A stretch of 64,000 nucleotides of DNA. Origin: RPQJ01 sp963846885. Its GTDB lineage: Bacteria; Pseudomonadota; Gammaproteobacteria; Steroidobacterales; Steroidobacteraceae. A model generated the notes under the pieces. The model searched no databases. It worked only from the letters and a program-made list of their open reading frames with translations, and had not been told where the DNA came from. The stretch spans positions 124,001 to 188,000 of the forward strand of contig CAWJXS010000003.1 in NCBI GenBank assembly GCA_963846885.1. The letters run 5' to 3'. Shown piece by piece: positions 16,577 through 26,547 of the stretch; within the stretch, counting starts at the first letter, position 1, and the number at the start of each line of letters is the position of its first letter. The position numbers were made by a program, and so were the translations under genes.

Positions 16577-18709
16577 ATGCTGATTTCGCGCCGTCATCGC
16601 GCCCGGGGATTTCGCCGGCACCCCGCAAGCCTCACCGGCGCGCTCGGCGCAACCTGCGTCGCCGCGGCCATGGCCAGCGCCTCGGCGAGCGCTGCGTCCA
16701 CCCCGCTCGATGAAGTGGTCGTCACGGCTCAGCGCCAGGCGATACCCACTCTCGCCACGCCGCTCAGCATCGGCCGCATCGACCGCGCGGACCTGGATTT
16801 GCTCGGCGCCACCCACAGCTCCGAAGCTCTGAACCGCGTGCCCGGCGCCATGATCCAGCGTGGCAGCGGCCAGGAGAGCCTCACTGCGATCCGTTCGCCC
16901 GTGCTGACCGGCGCGGGCTCGTGCGGCGCGTTCCTGTTCATGGAAAACGGCGTGCCGATCCGCCCCGTCGGGTTCTGCAACGTCAACGAGATGCTCGAGA
17001 TCAACACCGAGCAGGCCGACTCGATCGAGGTGCTGCGCGGCACGGGCACGGCGTTGTACGGATCGAACGCGGTGCACGGCACGATCAACGTGCTGCAGGA
17101 CGCACCGGCCCAGCTTCCGGCGTGGCAGCTCGGTATCGGCGCCGGGCCGTCCGATTACGTGCGCGGCACGCTCGTCGCTGCCCACAAAGGCGAGTCGACC
17201 AGCGCGGCGCTCAAGGCGCTGTATACGCACGACGGCGGGTGGCGCGACGCATCGGGCTTCGATGAAGGCAAGATGAATCTCACGCTGGAGACCGGCGCCG
17301 CGGGACGCCTGCCCTCGCGCTTCGACCTCGCAGCCACCCGGCTGGAGCAGGAAACCGCGGGTTTCGTGCTCGGCAAGAACGCCTATCGTGATCCCGAGCT
17401 GAGCAAGACGAACAACAACCCCGAAGCGTATCGCAATGCCCACGCCGTGCGGCTCACCGGACTGCTGCAACCGCAGACCTCGCTGCCCGGCCGCCTCGAA
17501 CTGCGCCCGTACCTGCGCACCTCACGCATGGATTTCCTGCAGCATTTCCTGCTCGGGCAACCCGTCGAGCGCAATGGCCAGGAAAGCGCAGGACTGATGA
17601 CCAGCTTCGACTGGGACCTGGGCGAGCGCCTGAGCCTGGTTACCGGCCTCGATCTCGAATGGGCCGACTCGTTCCTCGTCGAGGACCAGGCGGGCCCGAC
17701 GACGACAGGCAGCCCGGCCGCAAACGCCATCCGACCTGCCGGCAAGCACTACGACTACACCGTGACGTCCAGCGTCGCCGGCGGTTACGCCCAGCTCGAA
17801 TACGCCCTGACACCCACGCTGCACGCAGGTGCCGGCGTGCGGGTGGAGTACGTGGGCTACGACTACGACAACCGGATGCTGGCCGGCAACACGGACGAGA
17901 ACGGCGTGCCGTGCGTGCCGTCGGGCTGTCTCTACAGCCGGCCCGCCGACCGCAACGACTCGTTCACGAATGCCGCGCCCAAGCTCAGCCTGCGCTGGGA
18001 CGCCGCGGACGGCCTCATGCTGTACGCGAATCTGTCGCGCGGATTTCGGCCGCCCGAGATGACGGAGCTCTACCGCCTGCAGCGCCGGCAAGCGGTCTCT
18101 GCGCTCGACTCGGAGCAGATCGACGGCTACGAACTGGGCGTCAAGTTTGCCCGCAACGACTGGAGTGGCGAGCTGGCGGGCTTCGACATGCGCAAGGACA
18201 ACGTGATCCTGCGCGACTCGAATGGGTTCTACGTCAGTGACGGCCGCACCTCGCACGAGGGGCTGGAGTACTCGCTGAACTGGCAGGCGCTGGAATGGCT
18301 CGGCGCCGGCGTGTCGGGCACGTTTGCGCGGCATCGCTACGAGTTCTCGCGGGCCATCGAGGGCGGCGAGACGATCACGTCGGGCAACGACGTCGATACC
18401 GCGCCGCGCGACCTGGCGCGCGCAGCGCTGCGCTTCACGCCGCTCGCGACAGTGGCAGCCGAAGTGGAATGGCTCGTCGTCGGCGACTATTTCCTCGACG
18501 CGTCGAATGCGCGCCGCTACCACGGGCACGAGTTGTTGAACCTGCGTGCAAGCTGGGGGTTCCTGCCGCGATGGACCGCGACGCTGCGGGTCAACAATGC
18601 GCTCGACCGTGCTTATGCGGATCGTGCCGATTTCGCTTTTGGCGACTACCGTTACTTTCCCGGCCGCTCGCGTTCGGTCTTCGCCGAACTGACCTGGCGC
18701 GCGGACTGA
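16577..18709 (+). CDS. TonB-dependent receptor (BtuB/vitamin-size class)
   Basis: A 710-residue outer-membrane receptor. A signal peptide is followed by the TonB box DEVVVTAQRQ, a plug with EALNRVPGAMIQRGSGQESLTAIRSP, then ADSIEVLRGTGTALYGSNAVHGTINV. The barrel contains ANLSRGFRPPEMTELYR, the conserved 'SRGFRPPE' block of the family, and ends in AELTWRAD rather than an aromatic residue, which is unusual. An uncommon Cys pair in the plug (SCGAFLFMENG and GFCNVNE) suggests a disulfide. It is divergent from the patatin gene with a 105-bp gap. No cobalamin riboswitch was seen there. Ligand unknown. Confidence 0.92.
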   Translation: MLISRRHRARGFRRHPASLTGALGATCVAAAMASASASAASTPLDEVVVTAQRQAIPTLATPLSIGRIDRADLDLLGATHSSEALNRVPGAMIQRGSGQESLTAIRSPVLTGAGSCGAFLFMENGVPIRPVGFCNVNEMLEINTEQADSIEVLRGTGTALYGSNAVHGTINVLQDAPAQLPAWQLGIGAGPSDYVRGTLVAAHKGESTSAALKALYTHDGGWRDASGFDEGKMNLTLETGAAGRLPSRFDLAATRLEQETAGFVLGKNAYRDPELSKTNNNPEAYRNAHAVRLTGLLQPQTSLPGRLELRPYLRTSRMDFLQHFLLGQPVERNGQESAGLMTSFDWDLGERLSLVTGLDLEWADSFLVEDQAGPTTTGSPAANAIRPAGKHYDYTVTSSVAGGYAQLEYALTPTLHAGAGVRVEYVGYDYDNRMLAGNTDENGVPCVPSGCLYSRPADRNDSFTNAAPKLSLRWDAADGLMLYANLSRGFRPPEMTELYRLQRRQAVSALDSEQIDGYELGVKFARNDWSGELAGFDMRKDNVILRDSNGFYVSDGRTSHEGLEYSLNWQALEWLGAGVSGTFARHRYEFSRAIEGGETITSGNDVDTAPRDLARAALRFTPLATVAAEVEWLVVGDYFLDASNARRYHGHELLNLRASWGFLPRWTATLRVNNALDRAYADRADFAFGDYRYFPGRSRSVFAELTWRAD

Positions 18710-18728
18710 CCGCGCTTGCTGGCCGGGC

Positions 18729-20138
18729 TCAGGCCGCTGCAGCGCGCAGTTGGCGCCACTGCACCGGCGCAGCTCCGAACCAGTGCAATCGCGTGGCGAG
18801 CGCCGCCACCTCGCCGACGATGACGAGCGCGGGCGACTGCACTGCGGCCACCCGCCCTGCTTCTTCGAGCTCTGCCAACGAGGCCAGCACGACACGCTGA
18901 TTGGCGCGCGAGCCGTTCTCGACGATCGCGACCGGCGTGGACGCTGCGCGCCCATGACGCGTGAGCTGGTCGCGAATGGTCCCGAGTCCCGCCACGCCCA
19001 TGTAGAGCGCAAGCGTCTGGCGCTCCCGCGCGAGAGTGGCCCAGTCGAGGCCGTCGATCGAGTCACCGCTGTGAGCCGTCACGAAACGCACGGACTGGGC
19101 ATGCTCGCGATGCGTAAGCGGGATCCCGGCGTAGGCGCCGCAAGCGATCGCTGCCGTGATCCCGGGGACCACCTCGAACGGAATGCCATGGCGCTCGAGC
19201 GTCTCGAGTTCCTCGCCGCCGCGGCCGAAGATGAAGGGATCGCCGCCCTTGAGGCGAACCACGCGCCGGCCCAGCAGCGCCTGCTCCAGCAGCAGTTCGT
19301 TGATGCGGCCTTGCGACACCGAATGCCCGCCGGCCATCTTGCCGACGCAGATGCGGTCGGCATCGCGGCGTGCCAGGTTCAGCACCTCGTCGGAGACGAG
19401 CCGGTCGTACAGGATCACGTCGGCTTCCTGCAGGGCGCGCAGCGCGTTCAGCGTGAGCAGGCCCGCGTCGCCTGGGCCCGCGCCCACCAGCACGACGCTG
19501 CCGCGACGCGGCGCATCGGCGTGCTCGAGCGTGCGCGCAAGTTCCTGTTCGGCGCCGCTTTCGTCGCGACTGCGCACCAGGGCCGCCACCTGGCCCCGCA
19601 CCACGGTCTCGTAGAAACGGCGGCGCGCGTTCACGTCGGGCAGGCTCGCCTTGATGCGTCCCCGCCAGCGCTGGAGCAGGCCGGCCAGCTGGCCGAACGA
19701 GCCGTCGAGCAAGGACTCGAGGCGCTCGCGGACCAGCCGCGCCAGCACGGGAGCCACGCCGCCCGTGGAGATCGCGATGACGAGCGGGGAGCGGTCGACG
19801 ATGGCTGGGACGATGAAGCTCGACAGCTCCGCGACGTCGACCACGTTGACGAGCACGTTGCGCTCACGGCCTGCGCGGGACACGGCCTCGTTCACGGCGC
19901 GGTCGTCGGTCGCGGCAATGGCCAGGACCGCACCGTCGAAATGGTGTTCGTCGAACGCTTCGCGGCGAAGCTCGAGCGCGGGATGGGCAGCGAGCCAGTC
20001 GGTGAGCGACGGCGCGACGAGGCGCACGTGCGCGCCCGCCTCGAGCAAGAGGCGCACCTTGCGCTCGGCCACCGCGCCGCCGCCGACGACGAGCACGCGG
20101 CGGCCATGCAGGTCCGCAAAAAGCGGAAAGAAATTCAT
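18729..20138 (-). CDS. cysG: Siroheme synthase (precorrin-2 dehydrogenase/ferrochelatase fused to uroporphyrinogen-III methyltransferase)
   Basis: A 469-residue trifunctional enzyme making siroheme, the prosthetic group of the sulfite reductase encoded upstream. The N-terminal Rossmann domain starts MNFFPLFADLHGRRVLVVGGGAVAERKV with the NAD loop GGGAVAERK. The C-terminal half begins GSVVLVGAGPGDAGLLTLNALRALQEADVILYDRLV, the SAM-binding methyltransferase, with VVRLKGGDPFIFGRGGEE and GITAAIACGAYAGIPLTHR. Length equals that of E. coli CysG. It begins 1 base after the cysH stop codon, last in the cysJIHG operon. Confidence 0.95.
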   Translation of the reverse strand: MNFFPLFADLHGRRVLVVGGGAVAERKVRLLLEAGAHVRLVAPSLTDWLAAHPALELRREAFDEHHFDGAVLAIAATDDRAVNEAVSRAGRERNVLVNVVDVAELSSFIVPAIVDRSPLVIAISTGGVAPVLARLVRERLESLLDGSFGQLAGLLQRWRGRIKASLPDVNARRRFYETVVRGQVAALVRSRDESGAEQELARTLEHADAPRRGSVVLVGAGPGDAGLLTLNALRALQEADVILYDRLVSDEVLNLARRDADRICVGKMAGGHSVSQGRINELLLEQALLGRRVVRLKGGDPFIFGRGGEELETLERHGIPFEVVPGITAAIACGAYAGIPLTHREHAQSVRFVTAHSGDSIDGLDWATLARERQTLALYMGVAGLGTIRDQLTRHGRAASTPVAIVENGSRANQRVVLASLAELEEAGRVAAVQSPALVIVGEVAALATRLHWFGAAPVQWRQLRAAAA

Positions 20139-20139
20139 C

Positions 20140-20872
20140 TCAGCCCTCGAGACCGTGTATGCCGCATTCGCGCTTCAGGCCGAAGAAACGCGTCGCCTCG
20201 GCATCGCCGGCTTCGGCGAGCGTGCGGGTCGTGTGCCAGTCGCCGATCGACACGTACCCCTCGTGCCACAGCGGGTGATAGGGCAGGTTGAACTGGCGCA
20301 GGTAGTCGAAGATCTGCCGGTCGTTCCAGTCGAAGATCGGATGCACTTTCCAGCGTCCGTCGCGCCACTCGAGCGGGCGGATGCGCCGGCGCGTCTCGGC
20401 CTGGTCGCGGCGTATCCCGGCAAACCACGTGTTGATGCCCAGTTCGTGCAGCGCGCGCTGCATCGGCTCGGTCTTGCGCAGCTCGTTGTAGCGATCGATG
20501 CCGTCGATGCCCTCTTCCCAGAGTCGGCCATGGCGGGCCTCGAACCAGGCCTGCGATACGCGCGGCTGCGTCACCTTGAGGTTCAGGTCGAGCTTCTCGA
20601 CGAGATCGTCGATGAAGCGGTAGGTCTCCGGGAAACAGGTAGCCCGTGTCGACCAGCACGACCGGGAGCGACGGCAGCTCGCGCGTGACCATGTGCAGCG
20701 AGACGGCCGCCTGTGCACCAAAGCTCGACGACAGCGCATGCTCGCCCGGCAGGTTCTGCGCAGCCCAGCGCACACGCTCGGGCGCGCTCATGCGCTCGAG
20801 GTCGCTGTTGATCTCGTCGAGGATGGCCGGCTCGTGCATTGCCGTGCCGGGGTTCCAGGCCAGTGCTCTCAT
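20140..20872 (-). CDS. cysH: Phosphoadenylyl-sulfate (PAPS) reductase, one frame break
   Basis: Reduces PAPS to sulfite with thioredoxin. The reading frame starts MRALAWNPGTAMHEPAILDEI at 20872 and runs to LPVVLVDTGYLF, then must shift by one base near 20633-20635 (a run of A on the + strand) to continue as PETYRFIDDLVEKLDLN and end ECGIHGLEG. Removing one base gives 243 complete residues. The ECGIHG motif carries the catalytic Cys. The CC/CXXC pairs for an iron-sulfur cluster are absent (the matching segment reads NELRKTEPMQRAL), which marks the PAPS-type rather than APS-type. It follows cysI by 20 bases. A real mutation would block sulfate use, so a sequence error is likelier. Confidence 0.88.
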
Positions 20873-20892
20873 CTGTGCAACTCCTCCGCGGC

Positions 20893-22562
20893 TCATGCGG
20901 CCTGAGCCCCGACCAGGCCCGCGCGACGAGGCAAAATCGCCGAAGCGCTCGCCGTCGTTGCGTTCCTGCGCATACCGCGCCGAACGCGGCATCCAGTGCC
21001 GCGACGATCGTCGGTTCGTCGACGTTCTCGAGATACAGCGTATTGAGACGCTGGCCCTTGCCGTCGCCACCCAGGAACAGGTTGTAGCGGCCAGGGGCCT
21101 TGCCTACGAGAGCCACCTCGGCGAGGTACGGCCGCGCGCAACCGTTCGGGCAGCCCGTGATGCGCAGCACCAGCGGTGCGCCAGCGAGGCCGTTGGCGGC
21201 GAGACGCTCGTCGACCAGCTGCGTGAGGCGCGGCAGGTACCGCTCTGCTTCCGCCATCGCGAGCGCACAGGTCGGCAGCGCGACGCAGGCCAGCGCATTG
21301 AGCGCGACCGGCGTGGCACGCGCGTGACGATCGAGCCCGTAACGGACGACGAGGCCGTCGATGAACGTGCGCGCATTGGCGTCGACGTTGGCGATGACCA
21401 GGTTCTGGTTCGGCGTCAGGCGGAAGTCGCCGCGGTGCACCTGGGCGATTTCGCGCAGGCCCGTGAGCCACGCTCCCTTCGCCGTATCGGCCACACGGCC
21501 CGCATCGATGCGCAGCGTGAGATGCCAGCGGCCGTCGAAGCCTTCGGTCCAGCCGAAGCGGTCGCCGGTCGTCTCGAACGTGAAGGTGCGCGCGGGCTCG
21601 AGCTTGAAGCCCTGGCGGCGCTCGACCTCGGCGACGAACCATTCGATGCCACGGTCTTCGATCGTGTACTTGAGGCGCGCACGCTTGCGCACCGCGCGGT
21701 TGCCGAAATCGCGCTGCGTCGTGAGCACGGCCTCGGCCACGGCCAGCAACTGTTCAGGCTTCAGGAAACCCGCGACGTCCGCCAGGCGCGGGTGCGTCTC
21801 GGCGTCGCCGTGCGTCGCACCCATGCCGCCACCGACCGTCAGGTTGAAACCCTGCAGCTCGCCGTGCTCGATGATCGCGATGAAGCCCAGATCATGCGCG
21901 AACACGTCGACGTCGTTCACCGGCGGCACGACGATCGCGGCCTTGAACTTGCGCGGCAGGTACGTCGGGCCATACAACGGCTCGACTTCCTGCTCCGTGC
22001 TCACGACCTTTTCGCCGTCGAGCCAGATCTCGTGATAGGCGTTCGTCTGCGGCAGCAGGTGCTCGGAGAGCTTCTTCGACCACTCGTGCACGATCGGGTG
22101 CGCGCGGGTCTCGACCGGGTTCGCGCTCGCCATCACGTTGCGGTTCACGTCGCCGCACGCCGCCAGCGTATCCATCAGCGAGGCGTTGATCGCCTGCATC
22201 GTGGCCTTCAGCTCGGTCTTGATCACGCCGTGGAACTGGAACGCCTGGCGCGTGGTGATGCGCAGGGTGCCGTTCGCGTATTTCTGCGCAATTGCGTCGA
22301 GCTGCAGCCACTGCTGCGGCGAGCAGACGCCGCCCGGCAGCCGCGTGCGGATCATGAAGCTGTACGCCGGCTCCAGCTTCTGCCGGCGGCGTTCGTCGCG
22401 GATGTCGCGGTCGTCCTGCTGGTAGCTGCCGTGGAACTTGATCAGCACGGTGTCGTCCTCGCGGATCGCGCCGGTCAGCGGGTCCGCAAGGCTCTCGATC
22501 AGCGTGCCGCGCAGGTTGCGGCTCTCGCGCTTGATCCGTTCGACGGGAGACTGTTCGGTCAT
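20893..22562 (-). CDS. cysI: Sulfite reductase hemoprotein beta subunit, two frame breaks near the 3' end
   Basis: Reduces sulfite to sulfide with electrons from CysJ. Begins MTEQSPVERIKRESRNLRG and shows the siroheme/4Fe-4S ligands in CVALPTC and ITGCPNGCARPY near residue 480. Near 20970 the frame must shift to read RYAQERNDGERFGDF. Near 20930 it must shift again to read RRAGLVGAQAA and stop at 20893. Both shifts are one extra base. Deleting them gives 555 residues, the normal length, and restores the usual CysI ending. Uncorrected, the frame runs into cysH. Start ATG at 22562. Confidence 0.9.
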
Positions 22563-22578
22563 GCTCGCTCTTTGAAAA

Positions 22579-24429
22579 TCAGTACACGTCGCGCAGGTAG
22601 CGGCGGTCGTCCGCCAGCTTGCGCACGTAGCTTTCAGCGTCGTCACGCGACTTGCCGCCGTGCTCGGCGACGATGTCGATGAGGGCCGTGTTCACGTCCG
22701 GGGCCATCTTGTCGGCGTCGCCGCAGACGTAGAGGTACGCGCCGTTCTCGAGCCAGGCGTAGAGGTCCTTGCCGACGCGGCGCAGGCGGTCCTGCACGTA
22801 TTCGCGCGCGATGCTGCGATCGCGCGAGAACGCGAGGTCGAGCCGGTTCAGCACGCCCTTCTTCACCGCGTCCTGCCATTCGGCCTGGTACAGGAACTCG
22901 CTCTGGAAGTGGCGCGCGCCGAAGAACAGCCAGTTGCGGCCCGTGGCGCCCTGCGCCTCGCGGTGCTGCACGAAGCCGCGGAACGGCGCCACGCCCGTGC
23001 CCGGGCCGATCATGATCACGTCGCGCGACGTGTCGGCCGGCAGGCGGAAGCGCTCGTTGTGCTCGATGAACACGCGCGCCTTCGCGTCTTCACCCTGCAG
23101 GCTGGCGAGGTGCCTTGATGCCGCGCCCACGCGGTGCTTGCGGTCGAGCGTGTAGTCGACCAGCGCGACCGTGAGGTGCGCTTCCTCGCCCACTGCCTCC
23201 TGGCTGGACGCAATCGAATACAGCCGTGGTGCGAGCGGGCGCAGCGCCTGCACGAACGACTTGGCGTCCCACTCGCCCGGGTGGCGCTGCAGCATGTCGA
23301 CGACCTGCAGGTCCTTCAGCGTATGGCGCAGTTCGGCTTCGTGGCCGGGTTGCAGTACGGCCGCAAGGCCCGCGTCCTGCGAACGCTCGGCCTGCTGCGC
23401 CAGGAACGGCCGCGTGAGGCGCGTGAGTTCGCGCTTCGTCGCGAGCCATTCGCGCAGGGGCTTGGTGGCGCCGTCGAGTTCGACGGGCTGTTCGCCGTCA
23501 AGGCGCAGGGCCTGCAGCACGTCGTTGACGACCAGCGGCGGATTCTCGTGCCAGACGCCGAGCGCATCGCCCGGCTCATACGTGAGGCCCGAGCCCGCGA
23601 GGTTCACTTCGATGTGGCGGACTTCTTTGGTCGCGCCGCGCGCCGTGATCGCCTGGTTCGCGATCACTTCGGCCGCGAACGGCTGGTCGCGCGAGAACTC
23701 CGGTTCGACCGGTGCCGCGCGCAGGCGCGTGACCGTGGCCGAGGCGGTGCCGGCGGCGGCGCCGAGCGTGTCGCGCGCGCTGGTGACGACGCGTTCGAGC
23801 CAGCCCGCGGCCAGCGTGTCGTAATCGACGTCGCAATCGACGCGCTCGACCAGGCGCTTCGCGCCCAGTGCCGCGAGGCGCTCGTCGACCTGCTTGCCGG
23901 TTTCGCAGAACTTGGGGTAGCTGGAATCGCCCAGCGCCAGCACCGAATACGACAGCTGCTCGAGCTTCGGTGCGCGCCGCGACAGCAGGAATTCCATCAG
24001 GCCACGCGCGTCATCGGGCGGATCGCCGTCGCCCTGCGTGCTGATGACCGTGACGAGCAGGCGCTCCTTGGCGAGGTCCTTCACCGGATAGTTGCTGGCC
24101 GCATAGACGCGGGCTGCAAGTCCGGCGGCTTCCGCCGCGCGGCCCAGCTTTTCGGCGATGCGCTTGCTGTTGCCCGTCTGCGAGCCGTAGACGATCGTGA
24201 CGCGCGCGGTGGGTTCAGCGCGGGCGGCCGGAGCAGCATTCGCGGCGACACCGGCGGGCAACGCCACCGCGGCACGACCGGCCGTACGTTCGTGCGCAAC
24301 GCCGGCCGCAAAGCCCGACAACCACTGCAGCGTGGAGGGTTCGAGGCCTTCGACGACGCGGAGCAGCAGCTCGGTGCGCTCGGGGTCCAGGGGACCCAGG
24401 GGCAGCGTCGCGATCTTGTTGGCGCTCAT
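22579..24429 (-). CDS. cysJ: Sulfite reductase flavoprotein alpha subunit
   Basis: A 616-residue diflavin reductase passing NADPH electrons to CysI. The FMN domain shows VTIVYGSQTGNSKRIAEKL and STQGDGDPPDDARGLMEFLLS. The FAD domain contains RLYSIASSQEAVGEEAHLTV. The NADPH domain contains MIGPGTGVAPFRGFVQHR and YVCGDADKMAPDVNTAL, ending RRYLRDVY. The first 40 residues (MSANKIATLPLGPLDPERTELLL) are the N-terminal linker typical of CysJ. ATG at 24429 was chosen: it has an AGG site 10 bases upstream, and the 13-codon in-frame extension is unsupported. CysI starts 16 bases after its stop. Confidence 0.95.
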   Translation of the reverse strand: MSANKIATLPLGPLDPERTELLLRVVEGLEPSTLQWLSGFAAGVAHERTAGRAAVALPAGVAANAAPAARAEPTARVTIVYGSQTGNSKRIAEKLGRAAEAAGLAARVYAASNYPVKDLAKERLLVTVISTQGDGDPPDDARGLMEFLLSRRAPKLEQLSYSVLALGDSSYPKFCETGKQVDERLAALGAKRLVERVDCDVDYDTLAAGWLERVVTSARDTLGAAAGTASATVTRLRAAPVEPEFSRDQPFAAEVIANQAITARGATKEVRHIEVNLAGSGLTYEPGDALGVWHENPPLVVNDVLQALRLDGEQPVELDGATKPLREWLATKRELTRLTRPFLAQQAERSQDAGLAAVLQPGHEAELRHTLKDLQVVDMLQRHPGEWDAKSFVQALRPLAPRLYSIASSQEAVGEEAHLTVALVDYTLDRKHRVGAASRHLASLQGEDAKARVFIEHNERFRLPADTSRDVIMIGPGTGVAPFRGFVQHREAQGATGRNWLFFGARHFQSEFLYQAEWQDAVKKGVLNRLDLAFSRDRSIAREYVQDRLRRVGKDLYAWLENGAYLYVCGDADKMAPDVNTALIDIVAEHGGKSRDDAESYVRKLADDRRYLRDVY

Positions 24430-24812
24430 GGAATACCTCGCCCGCGAAACTGGTGCGGGGGAGTGCATGCTAGGGAGCGCCGTCCGGCGGCGGAAAGGCC
24501 GGGTGGTTATGGGCTCAGAACGGGGCTCGGGACCGTTGCCCTGGCGGATACATCGACCACTTTTTCGACAGTCCGCAGCTCAATCGCGCACTGCAACGGT
24601 TGCTTTGCGTACAAGCGAACCAGAGCTTTACAAATCAATGGGTTAGCAACAGAGCCTGGGAAGATTGCGGATTAAGCACCGGTCGGCGGTCGTTATACGT
24701 CCGCCGTGCGACGGAGAGCACGGTAGCGGCTAACGACGCCCACAGTCGATAGCGCCATCCAACGATGCACAAGTCGATGCGGTATCGTTGGTCTGGAAAA
24801 GAAGGAGCCCCT
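24430..24812. other. 383-bp divergent intergenic region between cysJ and the hydrolase gene
   Basis: No open frame here has codon bias or similarity like the neighbours. It should hold the promoters for the leftward cys operon and the rightward hydrolase. A palindrome stands at 24684-24706 and an AT-richer stretch at 24600-24650 (including TTTACAAATCAATGG). No tRNA, sRNA or riboswitch signature was recognised. Confidence 0.5.
24684..24706. repeat. 23-bp near-perfect palindrome upstream of the hydrolase gene
   Basis: Arms CGGCGG and CCGCCG are outermost. A T-T mismatch and CGT/ACG inner pairs follow around a TAT centre, so 9 of 10 base pairs form. It lies about 107 bp before the hydrolase ATG and 255 bp before the cysJ start. 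It may be an operator for a dimeric regulator or an RNA hairpin. Confidence 0.5.
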
Positions 24813-26541
24813 ATGGCCAGGTCTCGCCCGATTGCCCTCGTTGCCATGCTCGGCTTCATGCTGCTGCCCGCGCTGGCACTCGCCGCATCGCCCGCATTCG
24901 ACGTGATGCTGCCGAAGAGCATCACCGAAGGTCCGCAGGACGGCCGTCTGCTGCTGATCTTCGCGCCCGCGGATCAATCCCCCGACAAGGAGCCGCGCGA
25001 TCTCGTCAACTGGGACGGCAGCGCGATCCCGTTCTACGGCGTCGACGTCGAGGGCTGGACGCCCGGCACAGCGCGCCGCGTCGATGATGATGCCTTCGGT
25101 TTTCCCGTCCGCAAGCTGCGCGACCTGCCGCCCGGCGAGTATCGCGTGCAGGCCTTCTTGAACCGCTACGAGACTTTCCGCATGGGCGATGGTCGCGAAC
25201 TGAAAATGCCGCCCGACCAGGGCGAGGGCCAGCAGTGGCGCGCCAAGCCCGGCAACCTCTACTCGAAGCCGGTGACAATTCGCTGGAACGGCCGCGGCGC
25301 CACACTCGCGCTGACCGAACGGATCCCGCCGGTCGAGCCGTTCAAGGAGACTGACTGGGTCAAGTACGTGCGTATCCGCAGCGAGCGGCTGTCGAAGTTC
25401 TGGGGCCGCGACATGTACATCGCCGCCTTCGTCACGCTGCCGCAGGGTTTCCGCGAACACCCGGATGCGCGCTATCCGCTCGTCATCAATCACGGGCATT
25501 TCCCCGACGCGCCGTCAGGCTGGCGCGAAACGCCGCCCGACCCCGACTCTGAAGCCCGACTACAGCACGCGCTTCCAACTCGCCGGGTACAACCGCATCC
25601 AGCAGGAACTCGCCTACGATTTCTTCAAGACCTGGACCGGGCCGGGCTTCCCGCGCGTACTGCTGGTCGAGATCCAGCACCCGACACCGTTCTACGACGA
25701 CTCCTACGCCGTCAATTCCGCAAATAACGGCCCTTACGGCGATGCGATCCAGTACGAGCTGATTCCCGAGATCGAGCGCCGCTTCCGCGGCATCGGCGCA
25801 GGCTGGGCACGCTTCGTCTACGGCGGCAGCACCGGCGGCTGGATCTCGCTGGCCGTACAGATGTTCTATCCCGACGAGTACAACGGCGCGTGGGTGGCCT
25901 GCCCCGACCCGATCGATTTCCGTCACTACATGACGGTGAACATCTACGAGGACCGCAACGCCTACTGGATGCCAAACCGATTCAAGCGCACGCCGCGTCC
26001 TGCGCACCGCAACTGGCTGGGCCACGTCGACACCACGGTGGAGGAAAACAACCTCTGGGAATTCGCGCTCGGCACGCGTGGCCGCAGCGGCGACCAGTGG
26101 GACGTATGGGAGTCCGTCTTCTCACCCATCGGCCCCGACGGCTACCCGCGACGCATCTGGGATCGGCTCACCGGCGAGATCGATCCGGTGACCGCAGCCT
26201 ACTGGCGCGATCACTACGACCTTTCGCACATCCTGCGCCGCGACTGGGCCACGCTCGGCCCAAAGCTGCGCGGCAAACTGCGCATCTACGCGGGCGACAT
26301 GGACAACTACTATCTCAACAACGCCGTGTATGAGGTGGAGGACTTCCTGCGCAGCGCCGAGCCCGCCGCCGACGCGGTGATCGACTACGGCGATCGCGAC
26401 GAGCACTGCTGGAACGGCGACCACACGCGCAGCAACGCCTACTCGCGACTGCGCTACCCGCAGATGGTTCTGCCCTGGGCCGTCGAGCGGATGATCATGA
26501 CCGCGCCGAAGGACGCGGACATCAGGAGCTGGCGGTACTGA
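24813..26541 (+). CDS. Secreted alpha/beta-hydrolase (putative esterase), one frame break
   Basis: The product has a signal peptide (residues 1-27, ending LALAASPA) and a beta-rich N-terminal domain of about 200 residues. A hydrolase domain of about 350 follows. Its nucleophile elbow is probably GGSTGGW in VYGGSTGGWISLAVQMF, with a late acid/His region RDEHCWNGDHTRSNAYSRL. Near 25547 the frame shifts by one base, between YPLVINHGHFPDAPSGWRE and LKPDYSTRFQLAGYNRIQQE. Removing one base gives 575 residues. AAGGAG precedes the ATG at 24813 well. Substrate unknown; Ser-hydrolase assignment rests on the elbow alone. Confidence 0.72.
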
Positions 26542-26547
26542 GCGCGT

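Noticed and set aside
16472..17470. In-frame upstream extension of the patatin gene
   Set aside because: It lies inside the divergent receptor gene, and a signal peptide and GGAG site mark the ATG at 16471.
20140..22562. Programmed frameshifting in cysI and cysH
   Set aside because: Three shifts in 340 bp, each one extra base, at no known slippery-heptamer plus structure, in genes that are normally unframed. Sequence error or mutation is simpler.
24430..24812. tRNA or small RNA in the largest gene-free stretch
   Set aside because: No cloverleaf, CCA end or terminator-like hairpin with a T-run was found; only the palindrome at 24684-24706.
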